Below, piece by piece: positions 32,442-41,491 of a DNA stretch of 64,000 nt; positions within the stretch are counted from its first letter, which is position 1, and every line of letters begins with the position of its first letter. The position numbers and the translations under genes are program-made. The stretch covers positions 62,001-126,000 of the forward strand of contig CADBAY010000004.1 of the NCBI GenBank assembly GCA_902792815.1, read 5' to 3'. The stretch comes from an uncultured Bacteroidia bacterium. GTDB taxonomy: Bacteria; Bacteroidota; Bacteroidia; Bacteroidales; UBA932. The notes beneath the pieces are model-generated. The model worked only from the letters and a program-made list of their open reading frames with translations. It did no database searches and was not told where the DNA came from.

Positions 32442-32807
32442 CTACCTTGCCGGCCGGCTGTGGATCCTCTTGCCGTCGCGGTCCCAGGTATATATCCAGT
32501 TGCCGTGCCTGGAAGTGAATGTGCTTCCGGACACTCCGCTTACATCGCCCACCGAGGAGTAGCTGAGCGATTTATATCTCCTGCCTTCGCTGTCGTACAG
32601 GTAAATCCAATTACCGTTGCGGGATACGAAGAAATCGGCGCTGAAGCCCTTGACTTCGCCTACGCTGGCGGCGCTTAGAGACTTGTAGCGGCGGCCTTGA
32701 TCGTCATACATATATACCCAGTTGCCGCTGTTCTCGACGCTGGAGATTTTGTGCCCTCCGGCAAGCAACGCGAGCCCTATAACGGCAATATTCAGAAACT
32801 TAAACAT
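32442..32807 (-). CDS. Small exported protein with three tyrosine/tryptophan-rich repeats
   Basis: A 121-residue protein with a weak N-terminal signal (MFKFLNIAVIGLALLAGG). The rest is three tandem repeats of about 35 residues, each built as NWxYxYDxxGRRYKSLSxxSVGxVxG, the last being degenerate. They resemble WG-type beta-hairpin repeats, but I cannot place them in a named family. The repeats could form a small beta-propeller-like or solenoid surface. It follows the flavodoxin gene at 1 base and precedes the Nif3 gene by 17. Confidence 0.72.
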   Translation of the reverse strand: MFKFLNIAVIGLALLAGGHKISSVENSGNWVYMYDDQGRRYKSLSAASVGEVKGFSADFFVSRNGNWIYLYDSEGRRYKSLSYSSVGDVSGVSGSTFTSRHGNWIYTWDRDGKRIHSRPAR

Positions 32808-32808
32808 T

Positions 32809-33648
32809 TTATCTCACTACCTGGGTGAATTCGGGAGCCTGTCCCTCAAGGACGTTGACGTAAACTTTGAACTCGCGTCCCGGCTGCTGGGGCACTCCCT
32901 CCCTGGGGAGGTCGACAGCGGTAAACAGATACTCGGTACCGCCGGGAACGGGGCGGGAGCTCACTTCCGACGCCTTGGCATGAATCATCGGGTAATCGCC
33001 CACGGCAGCATCGAAAATTGCCGATTCTTCATCGCTCACGGCATGCTGCCCGGAGAATTCTTCCTGGGGCTCGCAGTCTCCTTCGACGAAACCGCCCTCC
33101 TTGAGGAAGCGGTCGATCTCCTGAGGAGCGGCCTCAAGCCTTGCTGCACGCACGCCATAGCCCGGCAGAATCTCGGCGTCCGGGAATTTGGCCGCGAGAT
33201 CCCTCGAGCTGGAAGCAAGCCCGCCGCTGCCGAAGGTGCAGAAAGGAACTACCTTCTTGCCGTTCAGGTCTATGCTGTCCAGGAGAGATGCCACCGGGAG
33301 AGCATAGGTTCCGAACCACACCGGGTAGCCGAGGAAGATAATATCGTACGAGGCGATGTCGCTGCTGATTGGATTAACCTCAGGCAGAACTCCAAGCTCG
33401 CGCTCCTTGACGCTGCGCTCGATAACCTCCTGATATGAGCCTCCGTAAGGCTCTGCGGGAAGAATCGCCTCTATGTCGGCCCCGAGCCTCGTTGCAAATT
33501 CTTCTGCAACAGCCTTGGTGTTTGACGACTGGGAATAATAGAGCACCAATACCTTGGGCGCCTTTGTCTTGCTGCCGCACGAAGCAGCCCCGATGATGAT
33601 TGCCACAAGCGGCAGAATCCATCTGAAAGCCTTTGCTAATCTGGTCAT
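32809..33648 (-). CDS. Flavodoxin-domain lipoprotein
   Basis: A 279-residue protein; the ATG at 33648 gives a lipoprotein signal MTRLAKAFRWILPLVAIIIG with lipobox AASC. Residues about 30-180 are a long-chain flavodoxin-like fold: LVLYYSQSSNTKAVAEEF is the FMN phosphate loop, and FLGYPVWFGTYALPV and CTFGSGGLASSSRDL are the isoalloxazine loops. The C-terminal 70 residues are a separate beta-rich extension (VPGGTEYLFTAVDLPREG). An exported flavodoxin is unusual, although Bacteroidetes have several. It may reduce periplasmic redox partners. Confidence 0.87.
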   Translation of the reverse strand: MTRLAKAFRWILPLVAIIIGAASCGSKTKAPKVLVLYYSQSSNTKAVAEEFATRLGADIEAILPAEPYGGSYQEVIERSVKERELGVLPEVNPISSDIASYDIIFLGYPVWFGTYALPVASLLDSIDLNGKKVVPFCTFGSGGLASSSRDLAAKFPDAEILPGYGVRAARLEAAPQEIDRFLKEGGFVEGDCEPQEEFSGQHAVSDEESAIFDAAVGDYPMIHAKASEVSSRPVPGGTEYLFTAVDLPREGVPQQPGREFKVYVNVLEGQAPEFTQVVR

Positions 33649-33731
33649 AATAATCTCTGCTGAATCAAACTGTCCAGCAAAGATAAACAATGCTGACAAA
33701 TAATCGCACCCCCTGCATCACTTTCCCCGCC

Positions 33732-33981
33732 GTAGCTCTTCGCGTCGCCTTTTGCAGTAGTTTTTCGCACCGCCTCCTGCCGTAGCTTTTTGTGCGGCCT
33801 CCCGCAGTAGCTTTTTGTGCTGCCTCCTGCCGTAGCTCTTCGCGTCACCTCCTGCCGTAGCTTTTCGCGCCGCCTTCTGCAGTAGTTTTTCGCGCCGCCT
33901 CCTGCCGTAGCTCTTCGCGTCACCTCCTGCCGTAGCTCTTCGCGTCGCCTTCTGCAGTCGTTTTTCGCACCGCCTCCTGCC
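33732..33981. repeat. Ten 25-bp direct repeats beginning GTAG
   Basis: Ten head-to-tail units of exactly 25 bp start at 33732 and run to 33981. The consensus is GTAGCTCTTCGCG, then TCRCCTCCTGCM. Nine units begin GTAG and the last GTCG. Units 5 and 8 are identical, and units 5-6-7 resemble 8-9-10, hinting at a 75-bp higher-order step. There are no spacers, so it is not CRISPR. It is close to the 51-bp array and the HUH transposase, but is a different sequence. Confidence 0.9.
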
Positions 33982-34084
33982 TCATTTGCTTTAGCGGTAT
34001 CCTTTGCGTGCTGTCGCCTACAGAACTCTATCTCCATTGTCTTCCTCCGAACCCTTTCCCTCGGCCATATACCGGCATCCTATC

Positions 34085-34992
34085 ATTGTACAAGCTCTAT
34101 CGGGCCTCAGAACAGCAAAGTTAGGCCCAAGTTCCGACAAACCAGCCTCTGCCGGCCCGGAACCGTCCGAATCGGGCCCGGCACCGGGCAAACCAGCCTC
34201 TGCCGGCCCAGAAACAGCAGAATCAGGCCCGACGCTGGGCAAACCCACCTTCACTGGCCCGAAAACAGCAGAATCAGGCCCGACGCTGGGCAAACCAGCC
34301 TCCGCCGGCCCGGAAACGGCAGAATCAGGCCTGGCGCCGGGCAAACCCACCTTCACTGGCCCGGAACCGACCGAATCAGGCCAGACGCCGGGCAAACTCG
34401 CCATTGCCGGCCCGGAACCGTCCGAATCAGGCCCGGCACCGGGCAAACCAGCCTCCGACGGCCCAGAAACCGTCCGAATCAGGCCAGACGCTGGGCAAAC
34501 CCACCTTCACTGGCCCGAAAACAGCAGAATCAGGCCCGACGCTGGGCAAACTCGCCATTGCCGGCCCGGAACCGTCCGAATCAGGCCCGACGCGGGGCAA
34601 ACCAGCCTCCGCTGGCCCGAAAACAGCAGAATCAGGCCCGACGCTGGGCAAACCCACCTTCACTGGCCCGGAACCGACCGAATCAGGCCAGACGCCGGGC
34701 AACCCTGCCTCCTCCGGCCCAGAAACGGCAGAATCGGGCCCGACGCTGGGTGAACCAAGTTCTGTCGGCCCGGAGACGGCAGAATTAGGCCCGGCACTGT
34801 GCAAACCCACCTTCACTGGCCCGAAAACAGCAGAATCAGGCCCGGCACTGGGCAAACCCACCTTCACTGGCCCGGAATCGGCAGAATCAGGCCCGACACA
34901 TGGCAAACTCGTCATCGCCGGCCCGGAAACGGCAGAATAAGGCCAGACGCCGGACAAACTCGCCATTGCCGGCCCGGAACCGTCAGAATTGA
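34085..34992. repeat. Left array of 51-bp tandem repeats (about 17 units)
   Basis: The marker GGGCAAAC recurs every 51 bp from 34186 (34186, 34237, 34288, 34339, 34390, 34441), then after one 52-bp unit at 34493, then every 51 bp to 34952; a degenerate unit starts at 34135 and partial sequence at 34085. Each unit has a variable first half (CAAACCAGCCTCYGCYGG, CAAACCCACCTTCACTGG, CAAACTCGCCATTGCCGG or TGAACCAAGYTCTGTCGG) and one of two second halves (AACCGTCCGAATCAGGCC or AAACRGCAGAATCAGGCC). Many units can fold as CCGGG-CAAA-CCAGC-CTCC-GCTGG-CCCGG, a hairpin with a bulge. The 1-bp insertion near 34465 shows that reading frames through it are not maintained. Confidence 0.92.
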
Positions 34993-34995
34993 ACG

Positions 34996-35919
34996 CTAAT
35001 ATCGTTTTGGAAATAGCGAGTCTACAACTGACGGCTCCAACCTCAGCATCCTCAGAATCTGCTTGTTACTGGCGTGATACTCGTTGTGTAACAGGATTGC
35101 CAGATCCTTTTTTGCTGTAGCTGGCAGTAATGATGGTTTAAGCCCCCCGAACTTGTCCTTGCTTATTGCGAGAACAACCCCGAATAGTTCATCGTCTGTA
35201 TAAAACACTTGCTCCCCAATCTCTTCAGCAATCTCTTTTTGCGTTTCAATGTTTCGGGATAATTCTCTGAAATAGTGCGAGGCGCACCTAAACAATTCCT
35301 CTCCAAATTCTATGCAGCAAAACCCCATGGGACAAGCGTATCCGTCGACCTTAACGATAGGATGCGCAAGTTTGTCAGCGTCATGGCTATGAATAAAGGC
35401 TCTCCTTTCTGGTTTGGTCAGAGTCGCGTCTGATTCCCGGAACCTCGCCTTGGCTGAATAATTGAAATAATAAGTATTAGCGCCCCACTGGTATGTGAAC
35501 GGGGTTGTGTCGGGACTTACAATGTATCCATTCCTGTTAATGTAGGTGATAACATTCCTCAGTTCTTGAAGCGAGCTTATCTGCCGGATGTTAGCCTCAA
35601 AGGAAGACAAATCTATTGTGTACCCCCTGCTCTTCAAATATCTGCTAAGTGATCTTTTGAAAAGTTTAAAAAGACGTAAAGCCGCCTCTTTGAGCCCCGA
35701 AATGGCAAGATGAAGGTGATTACTCATCAGCTCAAAAGTAATAACTTTAGCTTCGGGTACCAGACGAGAGCAGATGGCAAGAATATTCATTCCTGCAATG
35801 AATGCATCTTTGTCAGGGAAAATCACTTGATAGTTTTCCGGGGTCCACAGGTGCCAATACGGGCCGGAATTACTGAAAGTCAAAGAGCATTTGCTCTCCA
35901 TTTCGGAATAAGAAATCAT
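34996..35919 (-). CDS. HUH (Y1) transposase, REP-associated type
   Basis: A 307-residue single-strand transposase of the IS200/REP-associated tyrosine family. MSNHLHLAISG carries the HUH pair, and LRNVITYINRNGYI contains the probable catalytic tyrosine (family form YIxxNP). The C-terminal 45 residues (KKDLAILLHNEYHASNKQIL and on) look like a DnaA-type helix-turn-helix. The body is visibly more AT-rich than its neighbours, which suggests transfer. It reads against the orientation of the two flanking 51-bp arrays and its stop lies only a few bases from the left array. No partner TnpB or terminal IS structure was seen. TACATTTG at 35950-35957 is a likely -7 box. Confidence 0.85.
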   Translation of the reverse strand: MISYSEMESKCSLTFSNSGPYWHLWTPENYQVIFPDKDAFIAGMNILAICSRLVPEAKVITFELMSNHLHLAISGLKEAALRLFKLFKRSLSRYLKSRGYTIDLSSFEANIRQISSLQELRNVITYINRNGYIVSPDTTPFTYQWGANTYYFNYSAKARFRESDATLTKPERRAFIHSHDADKLAHPIVKVDGYACPMGFCCIEFGEELFRCASHYFRELSRNIETQKEIAEEIGEQVFYTDDELFGVVLAISKDKFGGLKPSLLPATAKKDLAILLHNEYHASNKQILRMLRLEPSVVDSLFPKRY

Positions 35920-35979
35920 AGTTTAAGTCGCGGGATTAGACCCGGCAGTCAAATGTAGTAAAAAACTATCAAAGTCTCA

Positions 35980-36004
35980 GGCCTCATAGCAATATTTTGA
36001 GGCC
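35980..36004. repeat. 7-bp inverted repeat upstream of the transposase
   Basis: GGCCTCA at 35980-35986 and TGAGGCC at 35998-36004 flank 11 AT-rich bases. It sits about 60 bases upstream of the transposase start and next to the right repeat array, in an intergenic stretch that otherwise shows only the -7 box. It may be an operator or an element end. Confidence 0.4.
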
Positions 36005-36011
36005 AATTGTC

Positions 36012-36350
36012 AACTTTCTGATTGCTTTAGGCCCGTGTAGCGGTATAATCAGGCCCGATGCCGGGCAAACCAGCCTCCGCTGGCCCGGGACCGTCCGAAT
36101 TAGGCCCGATGCCGGGCAAACTCGCCTCCGCTGGCCCGGAACCGTCCGAATCAGGCCTGACGCTGGGCAAACCCACCTTCACGGGCCCGGAACCGTCCGA
36201 ATCAGGCCCGACGCAGGGCAAACTCGCCTCCGCTGGCCCGGAAACAGCAGAATCGGGCCCGACGCAGGGCAAACTCGCCTCTGCCGGCCCGGAACCGTCC
36301 GAATCAGGCCCGACGCGGGGTGAACCAAGCTCTGTCGGCCCGGAAACGGC
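36012..36350. repeat. Right array of 51-bp tandem repeats (6 units)
   Basis: The same units as on the left side, in the same orientation: GGGCAAAC markers at 36063, 36114, 36165, 36216, 36267 and the TGAACCAAG-type unit at 36318, with a partial unit before the first. Exact unit types are shared with the left array, including the TGAACC type, which occurs once in each. Confidence 0.92.
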
Positions 36351-36351
36351 A

Positions 36352-36384
36352 AGCGGGGCTGACCCGGTAAGAGTCAGCCCCGCT
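36352..36384 (-). terminator. Perfect 12-bp hairpin after pckA
   Basis: AGCGGGGCTGAC at 36352-36363 and GTCAGCCCCGCT at 36373-36384 with a 9-base loop, 24 bases past the pckA stop. No T-run follows, so it could end or stabilise the mRNA. It also marks the border of the right 51-bp array. Confidence 0.6.
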
Positions 36385-36407
36385 GTCAAAGTGATTAAGT
36401 CCGAAGG

Positions 36408-38024
<1,617 letters not shown>

Positions 38025-38060
38025 AATTGATCAGAGTTTTTGTTTGAAATTTCCAATCCA

Positions 38061-38091
38061 CAAATATAATCATTTTTAATGATTGGTCAAA
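38061..38091 (-). promoter_or_regulatory. pckA promoter
   Basis: On the minus strand TTTG (38091-38088), a 19-base spacer and TATATTTG (38068-38061) fully match the Bacteroidetes consensus, 37 bases before the pckA start. Confidence 0.75.
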
Positions 38092-38112
38092 CAAAACAAT
38101 GCCACAAATAGT

Positions 38113-38228
38113 AAAAAACGGCGGTATCTGTTCCGCGGTCGTAAGCACCCTCGCTTGTAGAGGGAGGGGCCCGCTTGCGGGAGGGGGCGAGCGCAGCGAG
38201 GACGGAGGAACAGATACCGCTGTTTTTT
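38113..38228. repeat. 116-bp structured inverted-repeat element, copy 2
   Basis: Outer arms 38113-38134 and 38207-38228 are complementary at 21 of 22 positions (AAAAAACGGCGGTATCTGTT and on). Inside is the core hairpin CCCGC-TT-GCGGG (38170-38181), embedded in AGGGAGGGGCCC..TTGCGGGAGGGGG, followed by GCGAGCGCAGCGAGG. The core matches copy 1 at 22541, while the outer arms differ. It lies in the 220-bp region between the divergent pckA and RsmI-like genes, its right arm ending against the likely -7 box TATATTTG at 38232. Confidence 0.85.
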
Positions 38229-38231
38229 TTG

Positions 38232-38239
38232 TATATTTG
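38232..38239 (+). promoter_or_regulatory. -7 box of the RsmI-like/recQ operon
   Basis: TATATTTG matches TAnnTTTG only 5 bases before the GTG start at 38245, so the transcript would be leaderless or nearly so. No TTTG at the usual upstream distance; the inverted-repeat arm occupies that place. Confidence 0.55.
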
Positions 38240-38244
38240 CCAAT

Positions 38245-38946
38245 GTGAAAGGAAAGTTATATCTGATACCTTCGCCTCTGGGCGAATATGACCCTGCTCT
38301 GGTGCTCCCTGCCCCGGTGCTGGAACTTCTACTCACTATTAACTGCTATGTGGTGGAAGAAGTCCGCACAGCGAGGCGCTTTCTCTCGGCGGCCGGTCTC
38401 AAAGGGCACATAGAGGGCCTGGAGTTCCATACACTTAACGAACACTCCTCAAAAGAAGATATCGAAGCACTGGGCTCCCTTTTCGACAACGGAGATGTGG
38501 GCCTTATTTCCGAAGCCGGCCTTCCCGCCGTGGCCGACCCGGGGGCTGACCTTGTGGCCCTCTGCCACCGCAAGGGAATAGAGGTGGTGCCCCTAGTGGG
38601 GCCGTCCTCTCTGATGCTCGCCCTCATGGCCTCGGGGCTGAACGGCCAGAGTTTCGCTTTCAGGGGTTATCTGCCCGCCAAGACGGACGAGCGCCGAAGC
38701 GCTCTCAAAGAAGTTGAGCGTTTATCCAAGGCCCTGAACCAGAGCCAGATATTCATAGAAACCCCTTACCGAAACGACGCTCTGCTGGGAGACCTCCTGA
38801 AGTTCCTCCAGCCTTCCACCCGCCTTACCGTAGCGGCCGACATAACTCTGCCCACTGCCTTTATCAGAACCCTGACCGTCGCCCAGTGGCGAAAGGCCCC
38901 CGTAACCATAGGCAAACGTCCCTGCGTGTTTATTATCCTGGTATGA
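38245..38946 (+). CDS. RsmI-like SAM-dependent methyltransferase
   Basis: A 233-residue tetrapyrrole methylase-fold protein with a GTG start (MKGKLYLIPSPLGE). DVGLISEAGLPAVADPGADLV, VPLVGPSSLMLALMASG and AFRGYLPAK are the family signatures of RsmI (2'-O-methylation of 16S C1402). This short Bacteroidetes form lacks part of the RsmI C-terminus, so the target is inferred. It overlaps recQ by 4 bases (ATGA). Confidence 0.88.
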   Translation: MKGKLYLIPSPLGEYDPALVLPAPVLELLLTINCYVVEEVRTARRFLSAAGLKGHIEGLEFHTLNEHSSKEDIEALGSLFDNGDVGLISEAGLPAVADPGADLVALCHRKGIEVVPLVGPSSLMLALMASGLNGQSFAFRGYLPAKTDERRSALKEVERLSKALNQSQIFIETPYRNDALLGDLLKFLQPSTRLTVAADITLPTAFIRTLTVAQWRKAPVTIGKRPCVFIILV

Positions 38947-40814
38947 CGGCAGAAGAGGTACTCAAGCGCTGGTGGGGCTACGATTCTTTCCGCCCCATGC
39001 AGAAGGAAATCATCATCTCCGCCCTTGAAGGCAGGGATACGCTTGCCATACTGCCCACCGGAGGCGGCAAGTCGATTTGCTTTCAGGTACCTGCCATGCT
39101 CCGCGACGGCCTCGCACTTGTGGTCACGCCTCTCATAGCCCTTATGAAAGACCAGGTGCAGAACCTCTCGCAGCGAGGCATCAGGGCCCTTGCCATCCAT
39201 GCCGGCATGCCACGGCGGGAGGTTGACCTTGCGCTGAACAACGCCGCCTACGGCGACTGCAAGTTCCTTTACGTCTCGCCGGAGAGGCTTTCCACTCCGC
39301 TCTTCAGGAGTTATCTTGAAGTGCTGAATATCAATTACATAGTCGTTGACGAGGCGCACTGTATCTCCCAGTGGGGCTACGACTTCAGGCCGGACTACCT
39401 GCAGATAGGTGAACTCCGCAAAGAAGTTGACGCTCCCGTAATTGCGCTTACCGCCACTGCCACTCCCAAGGTAGCGGAAGATATAATGAAGCGCCTCTCG
39501 CTTAACCCCCTCAAACCGTCTTTCCGCCTGCTCCGCAGCGGCTTCGAGCGGCCGAACCTGAGTTACATCGTACGCGAGTGCCGCGACAAGTCGGGCCAAC
39601 TGTTGGACATCTGCAACGGGGTGCCTGGCTCTGGCATTGTGTACCTTCGCAACCGCAGCCGGTGCGAGGAAGTGGCGGCCCTGCTAAGCGCCAGGGGCAT
39701 AAGCGCGTCGTACTATCATGCCGGCCTGGGACCTCTGAGCCGCAGCCAGAGGCAGGAAGACTGGAAGAGCGGACGCATAAGGGTGATGGTTTGCACCAAC
39801 GCATTCGGTATGGGAATCGATAAGCCCGACGTGCGCTTCGTGGTGCACTGGGAGCCCTCGGACAGCCTGGAATCGTACTTCCAGGAGGCGGGACGAGCTG
39901 GACGCGACGGCCTGCGCTCTTATGCCGTGCTCCTGTGGAACTCCGCTAATATCACGCACTTGCGCCAGATGCTGGATGCGTCGTTCCCTCCGCTCGAATA
40001 CATCGAAGATATCTACCAAAAGCTGCACATCTTCCACAATATCATATACGAAACGGGGGAGGGGCGCTCGCTGCGCTTCGACCTTGATGCTTTCTGCAAA
40101 CAATGGGGCCTTCAGCGCCCTTCTGTGCACTATGCCATACGCTACCTCGAGCAGTCGGGGCACCTGAGCTACGTCGAAGATGCCGAATTCCCCACAAGGG
40201 TGCGTATTTCCGTTCCTCGTAACGCGCTGTACGATACCGACTTGCCCGATCCTCGGATGATTCCTTTGCTGGAACATTTGATGCGCAGCTATCCCGGCAT
40301 CATGTCTTATTCGCTGCCCGTCGACGAGGATAGTCTTGCCGCAGCATGCGACGCAACCATACCCGACCTTCACCAGTTGCTGTACCGCCTGGCGCTGGAA
40401 AGGGTGCTCAGTTATATTCCTGCGGAGCGCAGTTCCATGGTGTACCTGCATCACAACCGTCTCACGCCGGGCAATATCGACCTGCAGCCCGAGCGCTATG
40501 CCTTCCTGAGAGGCATGGCCGAGGAAAGGCTGGAGGCTATGGAGTCGTACCTCACTGACGATGAAGAATGCCGCTCAAAGCAACTTCTGCGCTATTTCGG
40601 CCAGGAGGATTCCTCCGACTGCGGAACCTGCGACGTGTGCCGCTCACGCGCAGGCGAGGAGCGTACCAGGGCCGCGATCCTGAACTTCCTGCGCACTCAT
40701 CCCGGTGCGGGGATAAGCGAGGTAAAACAATTCTGCGGCAACCCCGGGAACGGAATGCCGCAGAACGCTATTGAGGTGTACCGTCGTCTGGTTGACGAGG
40801 GACTCGCCGGCTAA
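38943..40814 (+). CDS. recQ: ATP-dependent DNA helicase RecQ
   Basis: A 623-residue RecQ. The ATG at 38943 overlaps the previous stop and begins right before YDSFRPMQKEII. Motifs are LPTGGGKSICFQ (Walker A), VDEAHCISQWGYDFRPDY, ALTATATPKVAEDI, GMGIDKPDVRFVVHW and the arginine-finger motif QEAGRAGRDG. The zinc-binding part is reduced to CRSKQLLRYFG..CGTCDVC near residue 580. There is no clear HRDC domain, consistent with the short length. It unwinds forked and recombination DNA. Confidence 0.94.
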   Translation: MTAEEVLKRWWGYDSFRPMQKEIIISALEGRDTLAILPTGGGKSICFQVPAMLRDGLALVVTPLIALMKDQVQNLSQRGIRALAIHAGMPRREVDLALNNAAYGDCKFLYVSPERLSTPLFRSYLEVLNINYIVVDEAHCISQWGYDFRPDYLQIGELRKEVDAPVIALTATATPKVAEDIMKRLSLNPLKPSFRLLRSGFERPNLSYIVRECRDKSGQLLDICNGVPGSGIVYLRNRSRCEEVAALLSARGISASYYHAGLGPLSRSQRQEDWKSGRIRVMVCTNAFGMGIDKPDVRFVVHWEPSDSLESYFQEAGRAGRDGLRSYAVLLWNSANITHLRQMLDASFPPLEYIEDIYQKLHIFHNIIYETGEGRSLRFDLDAFCKQWGLQRPSVHYAIRYLEQSGHLSYVEDAEFPTRVRISVPRNALYDTDLPDPRMIPLLEHLMRSYPGIMSYSLPVDEDSLAAACDATIPDLHQLLYRLALERVLSYIPAERSSMVYLHHNRLTPGNIDLQPERYAFLRGMAEERLEAMESYLTDDEECRSKQLLRYFGQEDSSDCGTCDVCRSRAGEERTRAAILNFLRTHPGAGISEVKQFCGNPGNGMPQNAIEVYRRLVDEGLAG

Positions 40815-41479
40815 AGCCAGCCGCTGATAATCTTCTTCGCTTCCTCGGGGTCATCGGGGAAGTGATTGCCCAACACAAAGAAATTCTTGATTTCTTCTTT
40901 CTTGTCCGGGAAGAGTTTCTGGAGGTTCTTCTTGTTGATAGGGACCACTTTGTCACGGATGTACATGAACAGCTTTTCAGACACCGTGTAGGGATTGTTG
41001 CCCGTTTGGTCGATTCCGTGGGCTTCTCCGTCGGGATATACCGAGCCGTATTCAATTATGGCGTTCGACTTTGCCATGCCGGCCATCGTGGAACCCATGC
41101 GTATGTCTTTACGGATGTTTACTTCACGCTTGAGCGCAAAGCCGAAGATGTCGGTTACCGGATACATGCGGAAGTACAATCCGCCGCTGTGGATAAACCA
41201 AACATCGTCGATGACCACCTTGAGTACGTTGCTGCCTGCATCGGCAACGATCTCCTGACCCTTGTCCATGTAGCGGAGGGTATTGTCGACGGCGCAGATA
41301 TTGATCTGCCCCTTGACCGGCGCCTGGCCGGAGAAGTAAACGTAGCCGGTGCCGAACTTAGGCATGAGGTAGTAAACATCGTTGGGAATGCCGTTTACAT
41401 CCCCTTCCTGGGCGTATGCTCCTGCAGAAGCGAATGTGAGCAGGAACGCAGTCTGAATGAATATCGCTAAACGTTTCAT
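40811..41479 (-). CDS. Hypothetical exported protein
   Basis: A 222-residue protein with signal peptide MKRLAIFIQTAFLLTFASAG ending AYAQ. The mature part is a mixed alpha/beta domain with no motif I recognise; GYVYFSGQAPVKGQINIC and FYRMYPVTDIF-like aromatic strands dominate, and the C-terminus (KKNLQKLFPDKKEEIKNFF) is helical and charged. Its stop overlaps the convergent recQ end by 4 bases; upstream lies the M3 peptidase gene on the same strand, 12 bases away. It is probably a periplasmic protein. Confidence 0.78.
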   Translation of the reverse strand: MKRLAIFIQTAFLLTFASAGAYAQEGDVNGIPNDVYYLMPKFGTGYVYFSGQAPVKGQINICAVDNTLRYMDKGQEIVADAGSNVLKVVIDDVWFIHSGGLYFRMYPVTDIFGFALKREVNIRKDIRMGSTMAGMAKSNAIIEYGSVYPDGEAHGIDQTGNNPYTVSEKLFMYIRDKVVPINKKNLQKLFPDKKEEIKNFFVLGNHFPDDPEEAKKIISGWL

Positions 41480-41491
41480 AAATCAAAACAA

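Noticed and set aside
33645-34037. 130-codon minus-strand frame through the 25-bp repeats
   Set aside because: 25 is not a multiple of three, so the frame rotates through the unit; openness may be chance. Kept only as part of a finding because of the ATGA overlap with the flavodoxin start.
34004-34940. Long open frames of Gly/Pro/Ser/Ala-rich repeats through the left 51-bp array (plus strand, two overlapping frames)
   Set aside because: They follow from a 51-bp unit (multiple of three, GC-rich, no stops). A 1-bp insertion near 34465 breaks the frame, and both strands are open, so I treat it as DNA repeat, not protein.
34018-34966. Minus-strand repeat frames through the left array
   Set aside because: Same repeat read backwards; no start context or conserved ends.
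33732-36350. Possible CRISPR arrays
   Set aside because: Repeats are head to tail with no unique spacers, and no cas genes are near.
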